Source: Geothrix edaphica (lineage in GTDB: Bacteria; Acidobacteriota; Holophagae; Holophagales; Holophagaceae). From it: a stretch of 64,000 bases of DNA. Below the pieces are notes generated by a model. The model saw only the letters and a list, made by a program, of their open reading frames with translations. It made no database searches and was not told where the DNA came from. A program made the position numbers and the translations under genes. This document shows positions 31,305 to 40,929 of this stretch, piece after piece; position 1 is the first letter of the stretch, and the number at the start of each line of letters is the position of its first letter. The stretch lies in the NCBI RefSeq assembly GCF_030268045.1, contig NZ_BSDC01000002.1, positions 1 to 64,000 of the forward strand, read 5' to 3'.

Positions 31305-32417
31305 TTATCCGACGATGGTCTTCATCCAGCCATGGGAATCAGGCGCGAGGCCGTGCTGGAGGTTGAGGAGGGCCTCGCGCAGCTTGGCGGCCACAGGGCC
31401 GGTCTCGCCGTTGTTCACGAGCCACTCGCCCTGGCGGGACTTCACGTGGCCCACGGGCGTGATGACCGCGGCGGTCCCGCAGGCGAAGGCCTCGGTCATG
31501 CGGCCCTCGGCGACGGCGGCCTTCCACTCCGCCACGCTGATCTTGCGCTCCTCCGACCGGAAGCCCAGCTCGCGGGCCAGCTGCAGCAGGCTGTCGCGGG
31601 TGATGCCGGGCAGCAGGGTGCCGGTGAGCTCGGGCGTGACGACCACGGTCTCGCCCTTCTCCTGGTAGACGAAGAAGATGTTCATGCCGCCCATCTCCTC
31701 GATGTACTCGCGGTGGATGGCGTCGAGCCACACCACCTGGTCGCAGCCCTCGCCCTTGGCCTGGCGCTGGGCCACGAGGCTGGCGGCGTAGTTGCCGGCG
31801 CACTTCGCGAACCCGGTGCCGCCGGGGGCGGCCCGGACGTAGTCATCGGAGATCCACACGGTCACAGGCTTCACGCCGCCGGAGAAGTAGGCGCCGCTGG
31901 GGCTGGCCATGAGGATGAAGAGGTACTCGCTGCTGGCGTGGACGCCCAGCGCGGGCTCGGTGCCGATCATGAGCGGGCGCATGTAGAGGCTCTCGCCCAC
32001 GGCGCCGGGCACCCAGGCCTGGTCCTGCGTGATCAGGGCCCTGGTGGCCTCGAGGAAGCGGGCCTCGGGCAGCTCGGGCATGGCGAGGCGGGCTGCCGAC
32101 TTGTTGAGGCGCTGGGCATTGGCCTCGGGGCGGAAGGAGGCGATGCTGCCGTCTTTCTGCTTGTAGGCCTTGAACCCCTCGAAGATGGCCTGGCCGTAGT
32201 GCAACACGGAGGAGGCCGGGGACATCTCGATGGGACCGTAGGCCTTCAGCACGCCCCTGCCCCAGCCCTGCCCTTCCTTGTAGGGGATCACCACCATGTG
32301 GTCGGTGAACACCTGCCCGAACCGGGGATTGGTCATGCGCTTCGCGCGCTCCTCGGGGCTGGCGGCATGGTCCGAGGGGCAGATCTCGAGGGTGGAAGTG
32401 GACGTCACGGGATTCAC
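31305..32417 (-). CDS. ilvE: Branched-chain-amino-acid aminotransferase
   Basis: Fold-IV PLP enzyme that makes Leu, Ile and Val from their keto acids with glutamate. The PLP Lys is in GGTGFAKCAGNYAASL, and EYIEEMGGMNIFFVY and LPGITRDSLLQLARELG are the expected later motifs. Length 370 aa fits the eukaryote-like long type. The start is GTG 32417, with AAGGAG 6 bases before. It follows the MocR gene with 23 bases between. Confidence 0.95.
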   Translation of the reverse strand: MNPVTSTSTLEICPSDHAASPEERAKRMTNPRFGQVFTDHMVVIPYKEGQGWGRGVLKAYGPIEMSPASSVLHYGQAIFEGFKAYKQKDGSIASFRPEANAQRLNKSAARLAMPELPEARFLEATRALITQDQAWVPGAVGESLYMRPLMIGTEPALGVHASSEYLFILMASPSGAYFSGGVKPVTVWISDDYVRAAPGGTGFAKCAGNYAASLVAQRQAKGEGCDQVVWLDAIHREYIEEMGGMNIFFVYQEKGETVVVTPELTGTLLPGITRDSLLQLARELGFRSEERKISVAEWKAAVAEGRMTEAFACGTAAVITPVGHVKSRQGEWLVNNGETGPVAAKLREALLNLQHGLAPDSHGWMKTIVG

Positions 32418-32440
32418 AGGCGCTCCTTGAAGATGGACGA

Positions 32441-33910
32441 TCAGGCCCGGCGGACCAGGTGCCCGAGCCGCGCGATGGCGTCCCGGGTGGTCGCGGGGTC
32501 GTGCGTGGAAAAGTTCAGGCGGAGGCAGTTGGTACCGCGCCCGTCGGCGAAGAAGAGGGGGCCCGGCGCGAAGCCGATGCCGTGCTGCAGCGCGTCGCGG
32601 TGCAGGTCCAGGGCGGAGAAATCCTCAGGCATCACCACCCAGAGGTGCATGCCGCCCTTGGGCTCGGACACCTGGGTGCCCGGGGGGAAGTGCTCGGCCA
32701 GAGCCTCCACCATCGCGTCGCGGCGCTCCTTGAGCGCGCGGCGGAGCCGGGCCAGGTGGCGCCGGAAGCCGCCGGTATCAAGGAAGCGGGCCACCACCGC
32801 CTGCAGGAGGGGGGGCTGGCCGATGGTCTGTACCTCCTGGATGGGCGCCATGCGCCGCAGCAGGTCGTCCTTCGCGATGAGGTAGCCCAGACGCAGGCCC
32901 GCCGCCAGCGACTTGGAGAAGCTCCCCAGGTGGATGACGTTGTCGGACCCCTCCAGGCGCCGGAAGGGCGGCAGGGAGTTGCCGGAGAACCGCAGGTCGC
33001 CGTAGGCGGAGTCCGTCACCACGATCACGCCGTGGGTCCGGGCCACGGCCAGCACGCGCTCCCGCCGGGCCTTGGACTGGGTCATGCCCGTGGGATTGTG
33101 GAAGCTGGGCACGGTGAAGAGCAGCTTGGCCTCGCTGCGCTGGAGGGCCGAGGCCAGCCGCTCGGGATCCAGCCCCTGGCGGTCCACAGGCACGGGCACG
33201 GCCTCCCGGCCCAGGGCGCGGATGAGGGCCAGGATGCCCACGTAGCAGGGGCTTTCCACCAGCACGCGGTCGCCGGGCACGGTGAAGGATTCCAGGGCCA
33301 ACGCCAGGCCGGACTGGGCGCCGGGCAGGGAGCGGATGCCCCAGCCCGCGTCGATGGGCTCGCCCTCGGAAGCCAGCCAGCGGGCCACGGCCTCCAGGTA
33401 GGGGGGATGGCCGGCCGGGGCTGCGTAGACCCAGACCTCCGAGCCCATCTCCTTGAGCACCTGGGTCGTGATGCGGCGCAGCTGCTCGCCCGGCAGCAGG
33501 TCCGAGGGGATGAAGCCCGCGGAGAAGCTCACCAGGTGGCGGTCCTGCACCCGCTCCAGGGTCTCGCCCAGCCAGGAGCCCAGCTCGCCGTCATGGACCA
33601 GCAGGGGCGAACCCTCGAAGGGGAACTCGCTGCTGGCCCGCAGACCCGGGGCCTCCGGCAGGCGGGGCGCCACGAAGCTGCCCCGGCCCTGCACCGTCTG
33701 GATCCAGCCGGTCCGCTTCAGACCCGCCAGGGCCTTCAGCACCGTCAGGCGGTGGACGCCCCAGCGCTGGGCCAGCTCCGGCACCGCCGGCAGGCGGGAA
33801 CCCGGCCGCCACTCGCCCTCCTGGATCAGTCCCCGCAGCCGCCGCTGCAGCTGCAGATACAAGGGGCTGGAGGCGCCCGGGTCGAGGGTGGGATCGAGAA
33901 CCATCCCCAT
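32441..33910 (-). CDS. MocR/PdxR-type regulator (GntR-HTH fused to aminotransferase)
   Basis: N-terminal winged helix of GntR type (LYLQLQRRLRGLIQEGEWRP; RLPAVPELAQRWGVHRLTVL), then a fold-I aminotransferase domain with the PLP Lys in HLGSFSKSLAAGLRLGYL and SPCYVGILALIRALGREAV before it. MocR proteins are transcription factors using PLP. It is upstream of ilvE on the same strand, so may control amino-acid or vitamin B6 genes; target unknown. Start is ATG 33910, or ATG 33904. Confidence 0.92.
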   Translation of the reverse strand: MGMVLDPTLDPGASSPLYLQLQRRLRGLIQEGEWRPGSRLPAVPELAQRWGVHRLTVLKALAGLKRTGWIQTVQGRGSFVAPRLPEAPGLRASSEFPFEGSPLLVHDGELGSWLGETLERVQDRHLVSFSAGFIPSDLLPGEQLRRITTQVLKEMGSEVWVYAAPAGHPPYLEAVARWLASEGEPIDAGWGIRSLPGAQSGLALALESFTVPGDRVLVESPCYVGILALIRALGREAVPVPVDRQGLDPERLASALQRSEAKLLFTVPSFHNPTGMTQSKARRERVLAVARTHGVIVVTDSAYGDLRFSGNSLPPFRRLEGSDNVIHLGSFSKSLAAGLRLGYLIAKDDLLRRMAPIQEVQTIGQPPLLQAVVARFLDTGGFRRHLARLRRALKERRDAMVEALAEHFPPGTQVSEPKGGMHLWVVMPEDFSALDLHRDALQHGIGFAPGPLFFADGRGTNCLRLNFSTHDPATTRDAIARLGHLVRRA

Positions 33911-34074
33911 CAGGATCGGTCAAATCCCCCCTAAAAACGATGGAATTGACAGTCTGCAACAGACCATGGCCCGGGGGCGATGGGCTTCGAGGTATTCCTC
34001 AGACCACCGTAGACCAGTGGCGAGGCTCAACCTCCCCCGCATCCGGGCGTCCATAATGGTGAACCGGAGGTCCC

Positions 34075-34620
34075 ATGCGCCGCCTTGCTCTGCCCGCCGC
34101 CCTGCTCTCGCTCCTCGCCCTGGGTGCCTGCACGGGCTACAGCGTGAACTACGACTACGATGTGACCGCCTCGTTCGCCCGATACAAGACCTTCGACTAC
34201 TACACCTCCAAGAAGGGCACCGGCGGCACCACCAGCCTCATGGACAAGCGGGTGCGCGCGGCCGTGGAGAAGGAGCTCCAGGCCAAGGGCTTTGCGATGG
34301 AGACCAAGGCGGATCCCGACTTCCTCGTGACCTACTACCCCATCGTCCATGAGCGGCGATACCGCACCACCACCCATATGGGCTGGGGCTGGGGTTGGGG
34401 CTACCGGCCCTTCTACGGAGGTGTCGGCACCAGCATGAGCCAGGTGCACAGCTACCAGGAAGGCACCATCGTCATCGAGATCGTGGACTTCAAGACCAAT
34501 CAGATGATCTGGCAGGGCGCCGCCGCCGGCGCCCTCACAGGCTTGGAGAACCCCGAGGATGCCGACGAAGTCGTGCCCCGGGCCGTGCGCGACATTCTGG
34601 CCAAGTTCCCGCCAAGGTAG
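34075..34620 (+). CDS. DUF4136 lipoprotein (181 aa)
   Basis: Lipobox LGAC (Cys at residue 19). The mature part matches DUF4136: NYDYDVTASFARYKTFDYYT, a middle with DFLVTYYPIVHERRYRTT, a Gly/Trp/Tyr-rich patch (MGWGWGWGYRPFYGG) and GTIVIEIVDFKTNQMIWQG. Family members are outer-envelope proteins of unknown function. Divergent from the MocR gene. Confidence 0.88.
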   Translation: MRRLALPAALLSLLALGACTGYSVNYDYDVTASFARYKTFDYYTSKKGTGGTTSLMDKRVRAAVEKELQAKGFAMETKADPDFLVTYYPIVHERRYRTTTHMGWGWGWGYRPFYGGVGTSMSQVHSYQEGTIVIEIVDFKTNQMIWQGAAAGALTGLENPEDADEVVPRAVRDILAKFPPR

Positions 34621-34713
34621 GCCCTGCCCCACCCACTAGCCCCGCTTAGCGGCAAGGCGCCATTTGAGCCACCCACCGCCCACAACTCCCCATGGCGATG
34701 AATGACGTGGATC

Positions 34714-34739
34714 GTCCCAGGTAAGCCTTGCTCTGGGAC
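34714..34739. terminator. Weak hairpin between DUF4136 and katE ends
   Basis: GTCCCAG (34714-34720) and CTGGGAC (34733-34739) form a 7-bp stem between two convergent genes. No T-tract is obvious. Confidence 0.4.
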
Positions 34740-34759
34740 TGACCGCACCGTTGAGAAAA

Positions 34760-36868
34760 TCAGGCGAGTGTCCGGACGCTCGCTTCCCGGTCCCATTGAC
34801 GAGTCTTTGCCGCGGCGATGAAGCGCTCCAGGGCGCCGATGGCCATCACGCCAGCATCATGTTTAATGCCTGCCTTATTCAGCAGGAACTCTCCGCCCTT
34901 GTCGACACCAATCGCTTTTAGATGACCAAAGGCGTCGCGCACGAAATCCATAGCGTCAGATTCTTCACTAAGCATCACGGCAGCTGCCTTGGAGAGGATG
35001 ACTGCGACCGCATCAAACAGGACCGATGGCATGCCGGCCAGCTGTCCATCGATTTTCAGGTGGGAGCCATCCGACAGTTTCACGTCGCCGATGTTCAGTG
35101 CGACCCGCTTCACGTTGGCGCCTGCTGCAAGGACAGCCTTGGCGATAGCCTCGATACTTCCAGCGTCCGATCCATCCGCCACCAACAGCCCGATCGTGCG
35201 TCCTTCGAGCGTATCTTTCATCTTGCCGATGAGTTGCAGTGCCGGGGATGGGGCGAGATCCTGAACGGCCACGGCCGAAGCCGGTGCCGGCGGCAGTTCG
35301 GTCATTCCGAGTCCCGAGGCGACGCGTTGCGCGAGGTCCTCTTCGATATGGCGCAGGTGGCCCACCATCGCTTCGCGGATATGTGGATGCTCGACCTTCG
35401 ACAGTTCAAACACCAAGGCAGAGGCAAGATGGGTCTGTTCGCAGGAAGTCTGGCTGCGATAGAACTGCCGGGCCTGGCTGTAATGGTCGGCGAAACGCTC
35501 AGGCCGAATCCGGCCCTTGGCACCGGTCTCCTCCGACACCGCACTGTGAAATCCGTCGACTGGATGTTCGCGCGGAGAGTCTGCCGCCAGCGTATTCGGT
35601 TCGTAGGACACCCGACCAGTGGGTTGCGCCATTTGCATGTGGGCGTCGCGCTGGTGGTTGGCGAAAGGGCATTTCGGCGCGTTGATTGGTAGCTGGTGGA
35701 AATTCGGCGAACCTAGCCGGGACAATTGCGTGTCCAAATACGAAAACAGCCGCCCCTGCAGGAGCGGGTCGTTGGTGAAATCCATGCCGGGCACAATGTG
35801 TGACGGGCAAAAGGCCACTTGCTCAGTCTCGGCGAAAAAATTGTTCGGCCAGCGGTTGAGCACCATGCGGCCTATGACCTGCAAGGGTACCAGTTCTTCC
35901 GGTATCAGTTTGGTCGCGTCGAGGTGATCAAACGGAAAGGCATCTGCGTCTTCTTCGGAGAACAGTTGGACTGCCAATTCCCATTCCGGAAATGCCCCGG
36001 AGCTGATCGCTTCGAACATGTCCCGCCGATGGAAATCGGGATCGGCACCCGCGAGTTTGACCGTTTCGTTCCAGGTCGTCGCTTGCAAACCAAGCTTGGG
36101 CCGCCAGTGAAATTTTACGAAGGTCGAGTCGCCTGCAGCATTGAGCAAGCGGAACGAATGGACACCGAAACCTTCGATCATTCGTAGCGACCGTGGCAAG
36201 GTGCGATCGGACATGATCCACATCACCATGTGCATGGACTCTGGTGTCAGGGAAATATAGTCCCAGAAGGTGTCATGCGCCGTTGCGGCCTGCGGAAAAG
36301 CACGGTCCGGTTCCATCTTGATTGCATGTACCAGGTCGGGGAATTTAATCGCGTCCTGAATGAAGAACACTGGAACGTTATTGCCGACCAAGTCCCAGTT
36401 CCCTTCTTTCGTATAAAATTTGACAGCAAAGCCGCGAACATCTCTCGGCGTATCAGCTGAGCCAGATCCGCCTGCCACCGTGGAAATGCGCGTGAAGACC
36501 GGCGTTTGCACGCCCACTTCGGTCAGCACCTTCGCTGATGTGTATTTCCCCAACGATTTGGTCAGCTCGAAATAACCATGTGCGCCAGTGCCACGCGCGT
36601 GGACGATCCGTTCGGGGATTCGTTCGTGGTCAAAATGGGTGATTTTTTCCCGGATGATGAAGTCCTCCAGCAGGGTGGGACCGCGGGAGTTGGCTCTCAG
36701 GGAGTTCTGGTTGTCTGAAAGGCTCAGGCCCTGATTGGTCGTCAATCGCGCCTGATCGCTGCCCCCGCTTTGATGCCATTCACCGCCGGCACCAACTGAA
36801 ACAGTGGGTTCCATGCCCTGTTTTCTCTGCTTTGCCCGGGCCGGTGTCGTTGTTTTCCCTTTGGTCAT
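34760..36868 (-). CDS. katE: Large-subunit monofunctional catalase (HPII type)
   Basis: Removes hydrogen peroxide. Catalytic His is in [15 protein letters not shown], Asn in [17 protein letters not shown], and the haem Tyr in [18 protein letters not shown]. Length 702 aa and a C-terminal class I amidotransferase-like domain ([20 protein letters not shown]) mark the HPII clade. GC is visibly lower and codon use freer than neighbours (TTT, GAA, AAA common), so it looks acquired together with the ferritin-like gene upstream. The AGGAGG before the ATG is clear. Confidence 0.95.
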   Translation of the reverse strand: MTKGKTTTPARAKQRKQGMEPTVSVGAGGEWHQSGGSDQARLTTNQGLSLSDNQNSLRANSRGPTLLEDFIIREKITHFDHERIPERIVHARGTGAHGYFELTKSLGKYTSAKVLTEVGVQTPVFTRISTVAGGSGSADTPRDVRGFAVKFYTKEGNWDLVGNNVPVFFIQDAIKFPDLVHAIKMEPDRAFPQAATAHDTFWDYISLTPESMHMVMWIMSDRTLPRSLRMIEGFGVHSFRLLNAAGDSTFVKFHWRPKLGLQATTWNETVKLAGADPDFHRRDMFEAISSGAFPEWELAVQLFSEEDADAFPFDHLDATKLIPEELVPLQVIGRMVLNRWPNNFFAETEQVAFCPSHIVPGMDFTNDPLLQGRLFSYLDTQLSRLGSPNFHQLPINAPKCPFANHQRDAHMQMAQPTGRVSYEPNTLAADSPREHPVDGFHSAVSEETGAKGRIRPERFADHYSQARQFYRSQTSCEQTHLASALVFELSKVEHPHIREAMVGHLRHIEEDLAQRVASGLGMTELPPAPASAVAVQDLAPSPALQLIGKMKDTLEGRTIGLLVADGSDAGSIEAIAKAVLAAGANVKRVALNIGDVKLSDGSHLKIDGQLAGMPSVLFDAVAVILSKAAAVMLSEESDAMDFVRDAFGHLKAIGVDKGGEFLLNKAGIKHDAGVMAIGALERFIAAAKTRQWDREASVRTLA

Positions 36869-36944
36869 CCTGAACCTCCTGTTGTGCTGGCACGAGGGCG
36901 AAGGATCGGAGCGGGTGGCCTCCAGGGCGGCTCGGCGATGGGCG

Positions 36945-37502
36945 TCACACCGTCAGCCAGTCGCTCAACTCCTCGGCATGCTCCTGCTCCTGGCTCAGGA
37001 TGCCTTCGAGCATGCGTCGGGTGGACGAGTCCTTGTCGCCGATCAGCGCGATCATCTGGCTGTAGGCCTCGATGGCAACGCGTTCGGCAATCAGGTTCGT
37101 CTTGATCATGGCCTGCAGGTCGCTCGAGTCGTCGTAGTCGGCGTGGCTGCGCGCGAGCAAGGAGCCAGGTGAAAAGTCGGGCTCGCCGCCGAGCTGTACA
37201 ATGCGCTCCGCCACCTGGTCGGCGTGCGCCGTTTCCTCCAACGCGTGCACCATGAACTCCTCGGCGATCTTCGGCGAGGCCAAGCCCTTGGCGGTGAAGT
37301 GGTGGCGCTTGTAGCGCAGCACACAGACGAGTTCAGTCGCCAGCGCGTCGTTCAACAGCTTGATGATGTCCTCGCGCCACGGGCCATAGCTCGGGGTCAC
37401 CGCGCCCTGATCGAGCGAACGCTTCGCCGCGTCAAGCCCGGCTTCATCGAGCACCAAACGCTCGCCCTTTCGGGCACTGGCAGGATGATTCTTGGCACTC
37501 AT
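36945..37502 (-). CDS. Bacterioferritin-like ferritin (185 aa)
   Basis: Ferritin-like di-iron four-helix bundle: ATELVCVLRYKRHHF, then EEFMVHALEETAHADQVAER (E-x-x-H) and the second pair LIAERVAIEAYSQMIAL with SQEQEHAEELSDWL. Conserved Glu and His fit iron storage or detoxification. Start ATG 37502 has AAGGAG upstream. It lies 76 bases upstream of katE on the same strand, so iron removal and peroxide removal probably form one oxidative-stress operon. Confidence 0.9.
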   Translation of the reverse strand: MSAKNHPASARKGERLVLDEAGLDAAKRSLDQGAVTPSYGPWREDIIKLLNDALATELVCVLRYKRHHFTAKGLASPKIAEEFMVHALEETAHADQVAERIVQLGGEPDFSPGSLLARSHADYDDSSDLQAMIKTNLIAERVAIEAYSQMIALIGDKDSSTRRMLEGILSQEQEHAEELSDWLTV

Positions 37503-37905
37503 GGGGGCTCCTTGGACAGGTGGCGTTGGGGCGGGACTGATCGGCCGCGCCGGTGCCCAGCGGGGCGGAGCACGGCCGCGACGAACGGCGCGGGAATGAC
37601 TAGGGGATGCGGGGTTCAAAGACCCTTGTGGATTCGAGGGAAGACGGACCTCATGACCAGGGAAATCAATTCTGACCATGAGCACTTAGTCAGGCATCTT
37701 CTGGGCCAATGGTTAACGCGTATGTAAATAAGCTATTTAAACTTGTACCGAGACCAGGATGAGGGATGGATCAATCACTACGAAGTGGTGTCCTACTTCA
37801 TATCGAAGGAGTGGAAGGTCAGCATCAGGCACCGGCCAAGTCGCTGGACATTCGGACGATTGAGGACGGGGAGGCGTAACCTGGAGGCCTCATCAAGGAG
37901 CCCCC
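37503..37905. other. Intergenic region without a supported gene
   Basis: Divergent promoter region between the ferritin-like gene and tpx. It contains an AT-rich block (37711-37750) and the inverted pair GAAGTGGTGTCCTACTTC (37780-37797). A 60-codon frame from 37743 lacks a ribosome-binding site and recognisable product. Confidence 0.5.
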
Positions 37906-38403
37906 ATGGCCCAGATCACCATTAAAGGCACTCCCATCCACACCTCCGGCGACCTGCCGAAGGTGGGCGTCGCGGCGCCGGCCTTCACCCTGGTGCGCAC
38001 CGACCTCTCCGAAGTCTCCGCCAAGGACCTCGCCGGCCAGCGCGTGGTGCTGAACATCTTCCCCAGCCTGGACACGCCCACCTGCGCGGCCAGCGTGCGC
38101 AAGTTCAACGCCCGCGCCAACGAGAAGCCCAACACGACCATCCTCTGCGTGAGCGCCGACCTGCCCTTCGCCCAGAAGCGGTTCTGCGGGGCCGAGGGCC
38201 TGGACAACGTGGTGCCCGCCTCCACGTTCCGCTCCCAGGATTTCGGCCAGACCTACGGGGTGACCCTGCTGGACGGCCCCCTCAAGGGCCTGCTCGCCCG
38301 CGCCGTGGTGGTGGTGGATGGAGCCGGCAAGGTGGTCCACACGGAGCTGGTGCCCGAGATCGCCCAGGAGCCCGACTACAACGCCGCGCTGGCGGTGCTG
38401 TAG
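37906..38403 (+). CDS. tpx: Thiol peroxidase
   Basis: Peroxiredoxin of the atypical 2-Cys Tpx group, reducing peroxides with thioredoxin. Peroxidatic Cys in [17 protein letters not shown] (near residue 61), resolving Cys in [14 protein letters not shown] (near residue 95), both present. Length 165 aa is normal. AAGGAG lies 7 bases before the ATG. It neighbours katE and ferritin, which suggests an oxidative-stress cluster, although its base composition is the genome's own. Confidence 0.95.
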   Translation: MAQITIKGTPIHTSGDLPKVGVAAPAFTLVRTDLSEVSAKDLAGQRVVLNIFPSLDTPTCAASVRKFNARANEKPNTTILCVSADLPFAQKRFCGAEGLDNVVPASTFRSQDFGQTYGVTLLDGPLKGLLARAVVVVDGAGKVVHTELVPEIAQEPDYNAALAVL

Positions 38404-38423
38404 GCAGTCTTCAGTCCTCCGTG

Positions 38424-38447
38424 AGCGGCCCTTCGGGGCCGCTTTTT
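38424..38447 (+). terminator. Rho-independent terminator of tpx
   Basis: AGCGGCCC/GGGCCGCT with TTCG loop and a TTTTT tail, 20 bases after the stop. Confidence 0.88.
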
Positions 38448-39694
38448 CATCCGATGCGGTCCATCTTGCGGAGCCCCGGCACCTTCCAGGCGGTGGTGGC
38501 CACCACCAGCAGGGTCATGCAGCCCCCGAAGACCACGGAGGGCACCAGGCCCAGGAGCCGCGCCGCCAGGCCGCTCTCGAAGGCGCCGATCTCGTTGCTG
38601 GAGCCGATGAACACCTGGTTCACCGACGATACGCGGCCCAGCATGTGCTCGGGCGTGAGGGTCTGGAGCAGGGTGGCGCGCAGGACCACGCTCACGTTGT
38701 CCACGGCGCCGCTGGCGACCAGCAGCAGCAGGCTGAGCAGGAAGCTGCGGCTCAGGGCGAAGGCGATCATGGCCGCACCGAAAGCGCCGACGCAGATCAG
38801 GAGCGTCCGCCCAGCCCGCCGCAGGGGCGGCAGGTGGGCCAGGGTGATGCCCATGAGCACCGAGCCCAGGGCCGGGGCCGCCCGCAGGGCGCCGAGGCCC
38901 TGGGGCCCGACCTTCAGGACCTCCTTGGCGAACACAGGCAGCACGGCGACGGCCCCGCCGAAGAGCACGGCGAATAGGTCGAGGCTGATGGCGCCCAGCA
39001 GCAGCCGCTGGGAGAACACGAAGCGCAGGCCCTCGCCCAGGCTCTGCAGGATCGAGCCGCTGCGCGGCGCGACGGCCCGGGGCATGTAGCGGATGAAGAG
39101 CAGGCCCAGCAGGCCGCAGGCCAGGAGGGTCATCACCAGGAAGTGGGCCGCCACCGGGCCGCGCCAGGCGTAGACGAGGCCGCCCAGGGCCGGCCCCAGC
39201 ACCATGCCCGAGTGGAACACCGACACGCGCCAGGTGGAGCCGTTGGCATAGAGCGCCTTCGGGAGCAGGTCCGTGCCCAGGGCCACGTTGGCCGGGCGGT
39301 AGAAGGCCCGCATGATGCCCGTGAGGAAGATGACCGCGTAGATGGGCCAGACCGCCCGAGCCAGGGGTCCAGCCTGGAAGCGCCAGCTGAAGGCCCCCAG
39401 CAGCCCGGAGCAGAAGGCGAGGCCCAGGGTGGCGGCCATGCAGAGGCGCAGGCGGTTCACCCGGTCCGCCGCGTGGCCGCCGAACAGCGCCAGGGTCAGG
39501 AAGGGCAGCGCCTCGGACAGGCCCACCAGGCCCAGGGCCAGGGGATCCCCCGTGCGGTCGTAGACCTGCCAGCCCACCACCACGCCCTGCATCTGGAGGC
39601 CCAGCGTGACAAGGCCCATGGTCGCGATGAACCAGCGGTAGTTCCCGTCCCTCAGGGCCGCGTAGGGATCGTGGGGAACCGCCGATTCTGTCAC
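38447..39694 (-). CDS. MFS transporter (415 aa)
   Basis: About twelve membrane segments. The MFS loop motif appears as FGGHAADRVNRLRLCM between helices 2 and 3, and FYRPANVALGTDLLPKALYA and SVFHSGMVLGPALGGLVYA in helix 4-5 recall the EntS/MFS_3 exporter group. Substrate unknown. It lies 6 bases after the MacB-like permease gene and is probably in its operon. Confidence 0.85.
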   Translation of the reverse strand: MTESAVPHDPYAALRDGNYRWFIATMGLVTLGLQMQGVVVGWQVYDRTGDPLALGLVGLSEALPFLTLALFGGHAADRVNRLRLCMAATLGLAFCSGLLGAFSWRFQAGPLARAVWPIYAVIFLTGIMRAFYRPANVALGTDLLPKALYANGSTWRVSVFHSGMVLGPALGGLVYAWRGPVAAHFLVMTLLACGLLGLLFIRYMPRAVAPRSGSILQSLGEGLRFVFSQRLLLGAISLDLFAVLFGGAVAVLPVFAKEVLKVGPQGLGALRAAPALGSVLMGITLAHLPPLRRAGRTLLICVGAFGAAMIAFALSRSFLLSLLLLVASGAVDNVSVVLRATLLQTLTPEHMLGRVSSVNQVFIGSSNEIGAFESGLAARLLGLVPSVVFGGCMTLLVVATTAWKVPGLRKMDRIG

Positions 39695-39700
39695 GGCGGG

Positions 39701-40918
39701 TTACTCGTACCTCAATGCGTCAATGACATCCAGCCTGGCGGCCTTCAGGGCCGGCAGGAAGCCCGCCGCCACACCCACCAGCCCCGAGAAGCCCAGGCCC
39801 AGGGCCACGGCCCAGGATTCGGTCACGGCGGGAATCTGGAACTTCTGGAGGATGAACACGGCGGAGTAGGCGAACGCGATGCCGATGAGGCCGCCGAACA
39901 CGGAGAGCACGATCGCCTCGATGAGGAACTGCCAGAGGATGCTGTGCTGGGTGGCGCCCAAGGCACGGCGGATGCCGATCTCCCGGGTGCGTTCCGTGAC
40001 GCTCACCAGCATGATGTTGGAGATCCCGATGCCGCCCACCACCAGGGAGATGCTGGCGGCCACGGCGAGCAGGGCGGTGAGGATGCCCGCCTGCTGGGTC
40101 TGCATCTGCACGATGTCATCCTGCTTGCGGATCTGGAAGGGGTTGTCGTCCTTGGGCGCCACCTTCATGCGCTGGCGCAGCAGCGCCGTGACCTCGGCCT
40201 CGGCCAGCTCGGCCTTGCCCTCCTGGGCGCTCACCATGATGCGCTGGATCTTGTCGCGACCCATGATCTTGCGCATGACGGTGGTGTAGGGCGCCACGAT
40301 GAGATCGTCCTGGTCGCCCCACATGCCGGCGCCCTTCTTCTCGAGGACGCCCACCACCTGGAAGGGCAGCGCGCCCACCCGCACCGTCTGGCCCACGGGA
40401 TCCTCGCCGTTGGGGAAGAGGTTGTCCTTCACGGTCTGGCCGATGACGCAGACCTTGGCCATGCCGCGGATCTCGGTGTCTGTGAAGAAGCGCCCGTTCT
40501 CGACCTCCCAGCCGCGGATCTGGAGGAACTCGGGGCCGGTGCCCTGGACCTGCGTCACGTAGTTGCTGTTCTGGTAGATGATGGGCCGCGTGGTCTGGAC
40601 CTGGGCCGAGGCGGCCACCACGCTGCTCTGCGCCAGCTCCTGCTGGATCAGGGGGGGGTCGCTCTCCAGCAGGATGTCCGCGCTGCCCATGGCGGAAGGC
40701 CCGAAGCGGTTGCCGCCGCTGCCCGGGAAGATGGTCAGCATGTTGGAGCCCATGTTCTGGATGAGGGCGATGGAGGCGCGCTTGGAACCCTCGCCGATGC
40801 CGATCATGGCGATGACGGCGCCCACACCGACGATGATGCCGAGCATGGTGAGGAAGGCCCGCGTCTTGTTCCGGGTGATGGCAAATAAGGCGAGTTTGAT
40901 GAATTCCAGGAATCGCAT
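39701..40918 (-). CDS. MacB-type ABC transporter permease, no ATPase domain (405 aa)
   Basis: Four membrane helices in the MacB/FtsX layout: one N-terminal helix (LTMLGIIVGVGAVIAMIGIG), a periplasmic MacB_PCD domain (about residues 60-270), and three at the end (LVVGGIGISNIMLVSVTERT, then REIGIRRALGATQHSILWQF). This is the mechanotransmission type; no nucleotide-binding domain is fused and none lies next to it. Directly downstream of the MacA-like gene. Confidence 0.92.
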   Translation of the reverse strand: MRFLEFIKLALFAITRNKTRAFLTMLGIIVGVGAVIAMIGIGEGSKRASIALIQNMGSNMLTIFPGSGGNRFGPSAMGSADILLESDPPLIQQELAQSSVVAASAQVQTTRPIIYQNSNYVTQVQGTGPEFLQIRGWEVENGRFFTDTEIRGMAKVCVIGQTVKDNLFPNGEDPVGQTVRVGALPFQVVGVLEKKGAGMWGDQDDLIVAPYTTVMRKIMGRDKIQRIMVSAQEGKAELAEAEVTALLRQRMKVAPKDDNPFQIRKQDDIVQMQTQQAGILTALLAVAASISLVVGGIGISNIMLVSVTERTREIGIRRALGATQHSILWQFLIEAIVLSVFGGLIGIAFAYSAVFILQKFQIPAVTESWAVALGLGFSGLVGVAAGFLPALKAARLDVIDALRYE

Positions 40919-40929
40919 GGACCCCCCGG

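Noticed and set aside
37743-37925. 60-residue ORF between the ferritin-like gene and tpx
   Set aside because: No ribosome-binding site, overlaps the tpx start and has no recognisable sequence.
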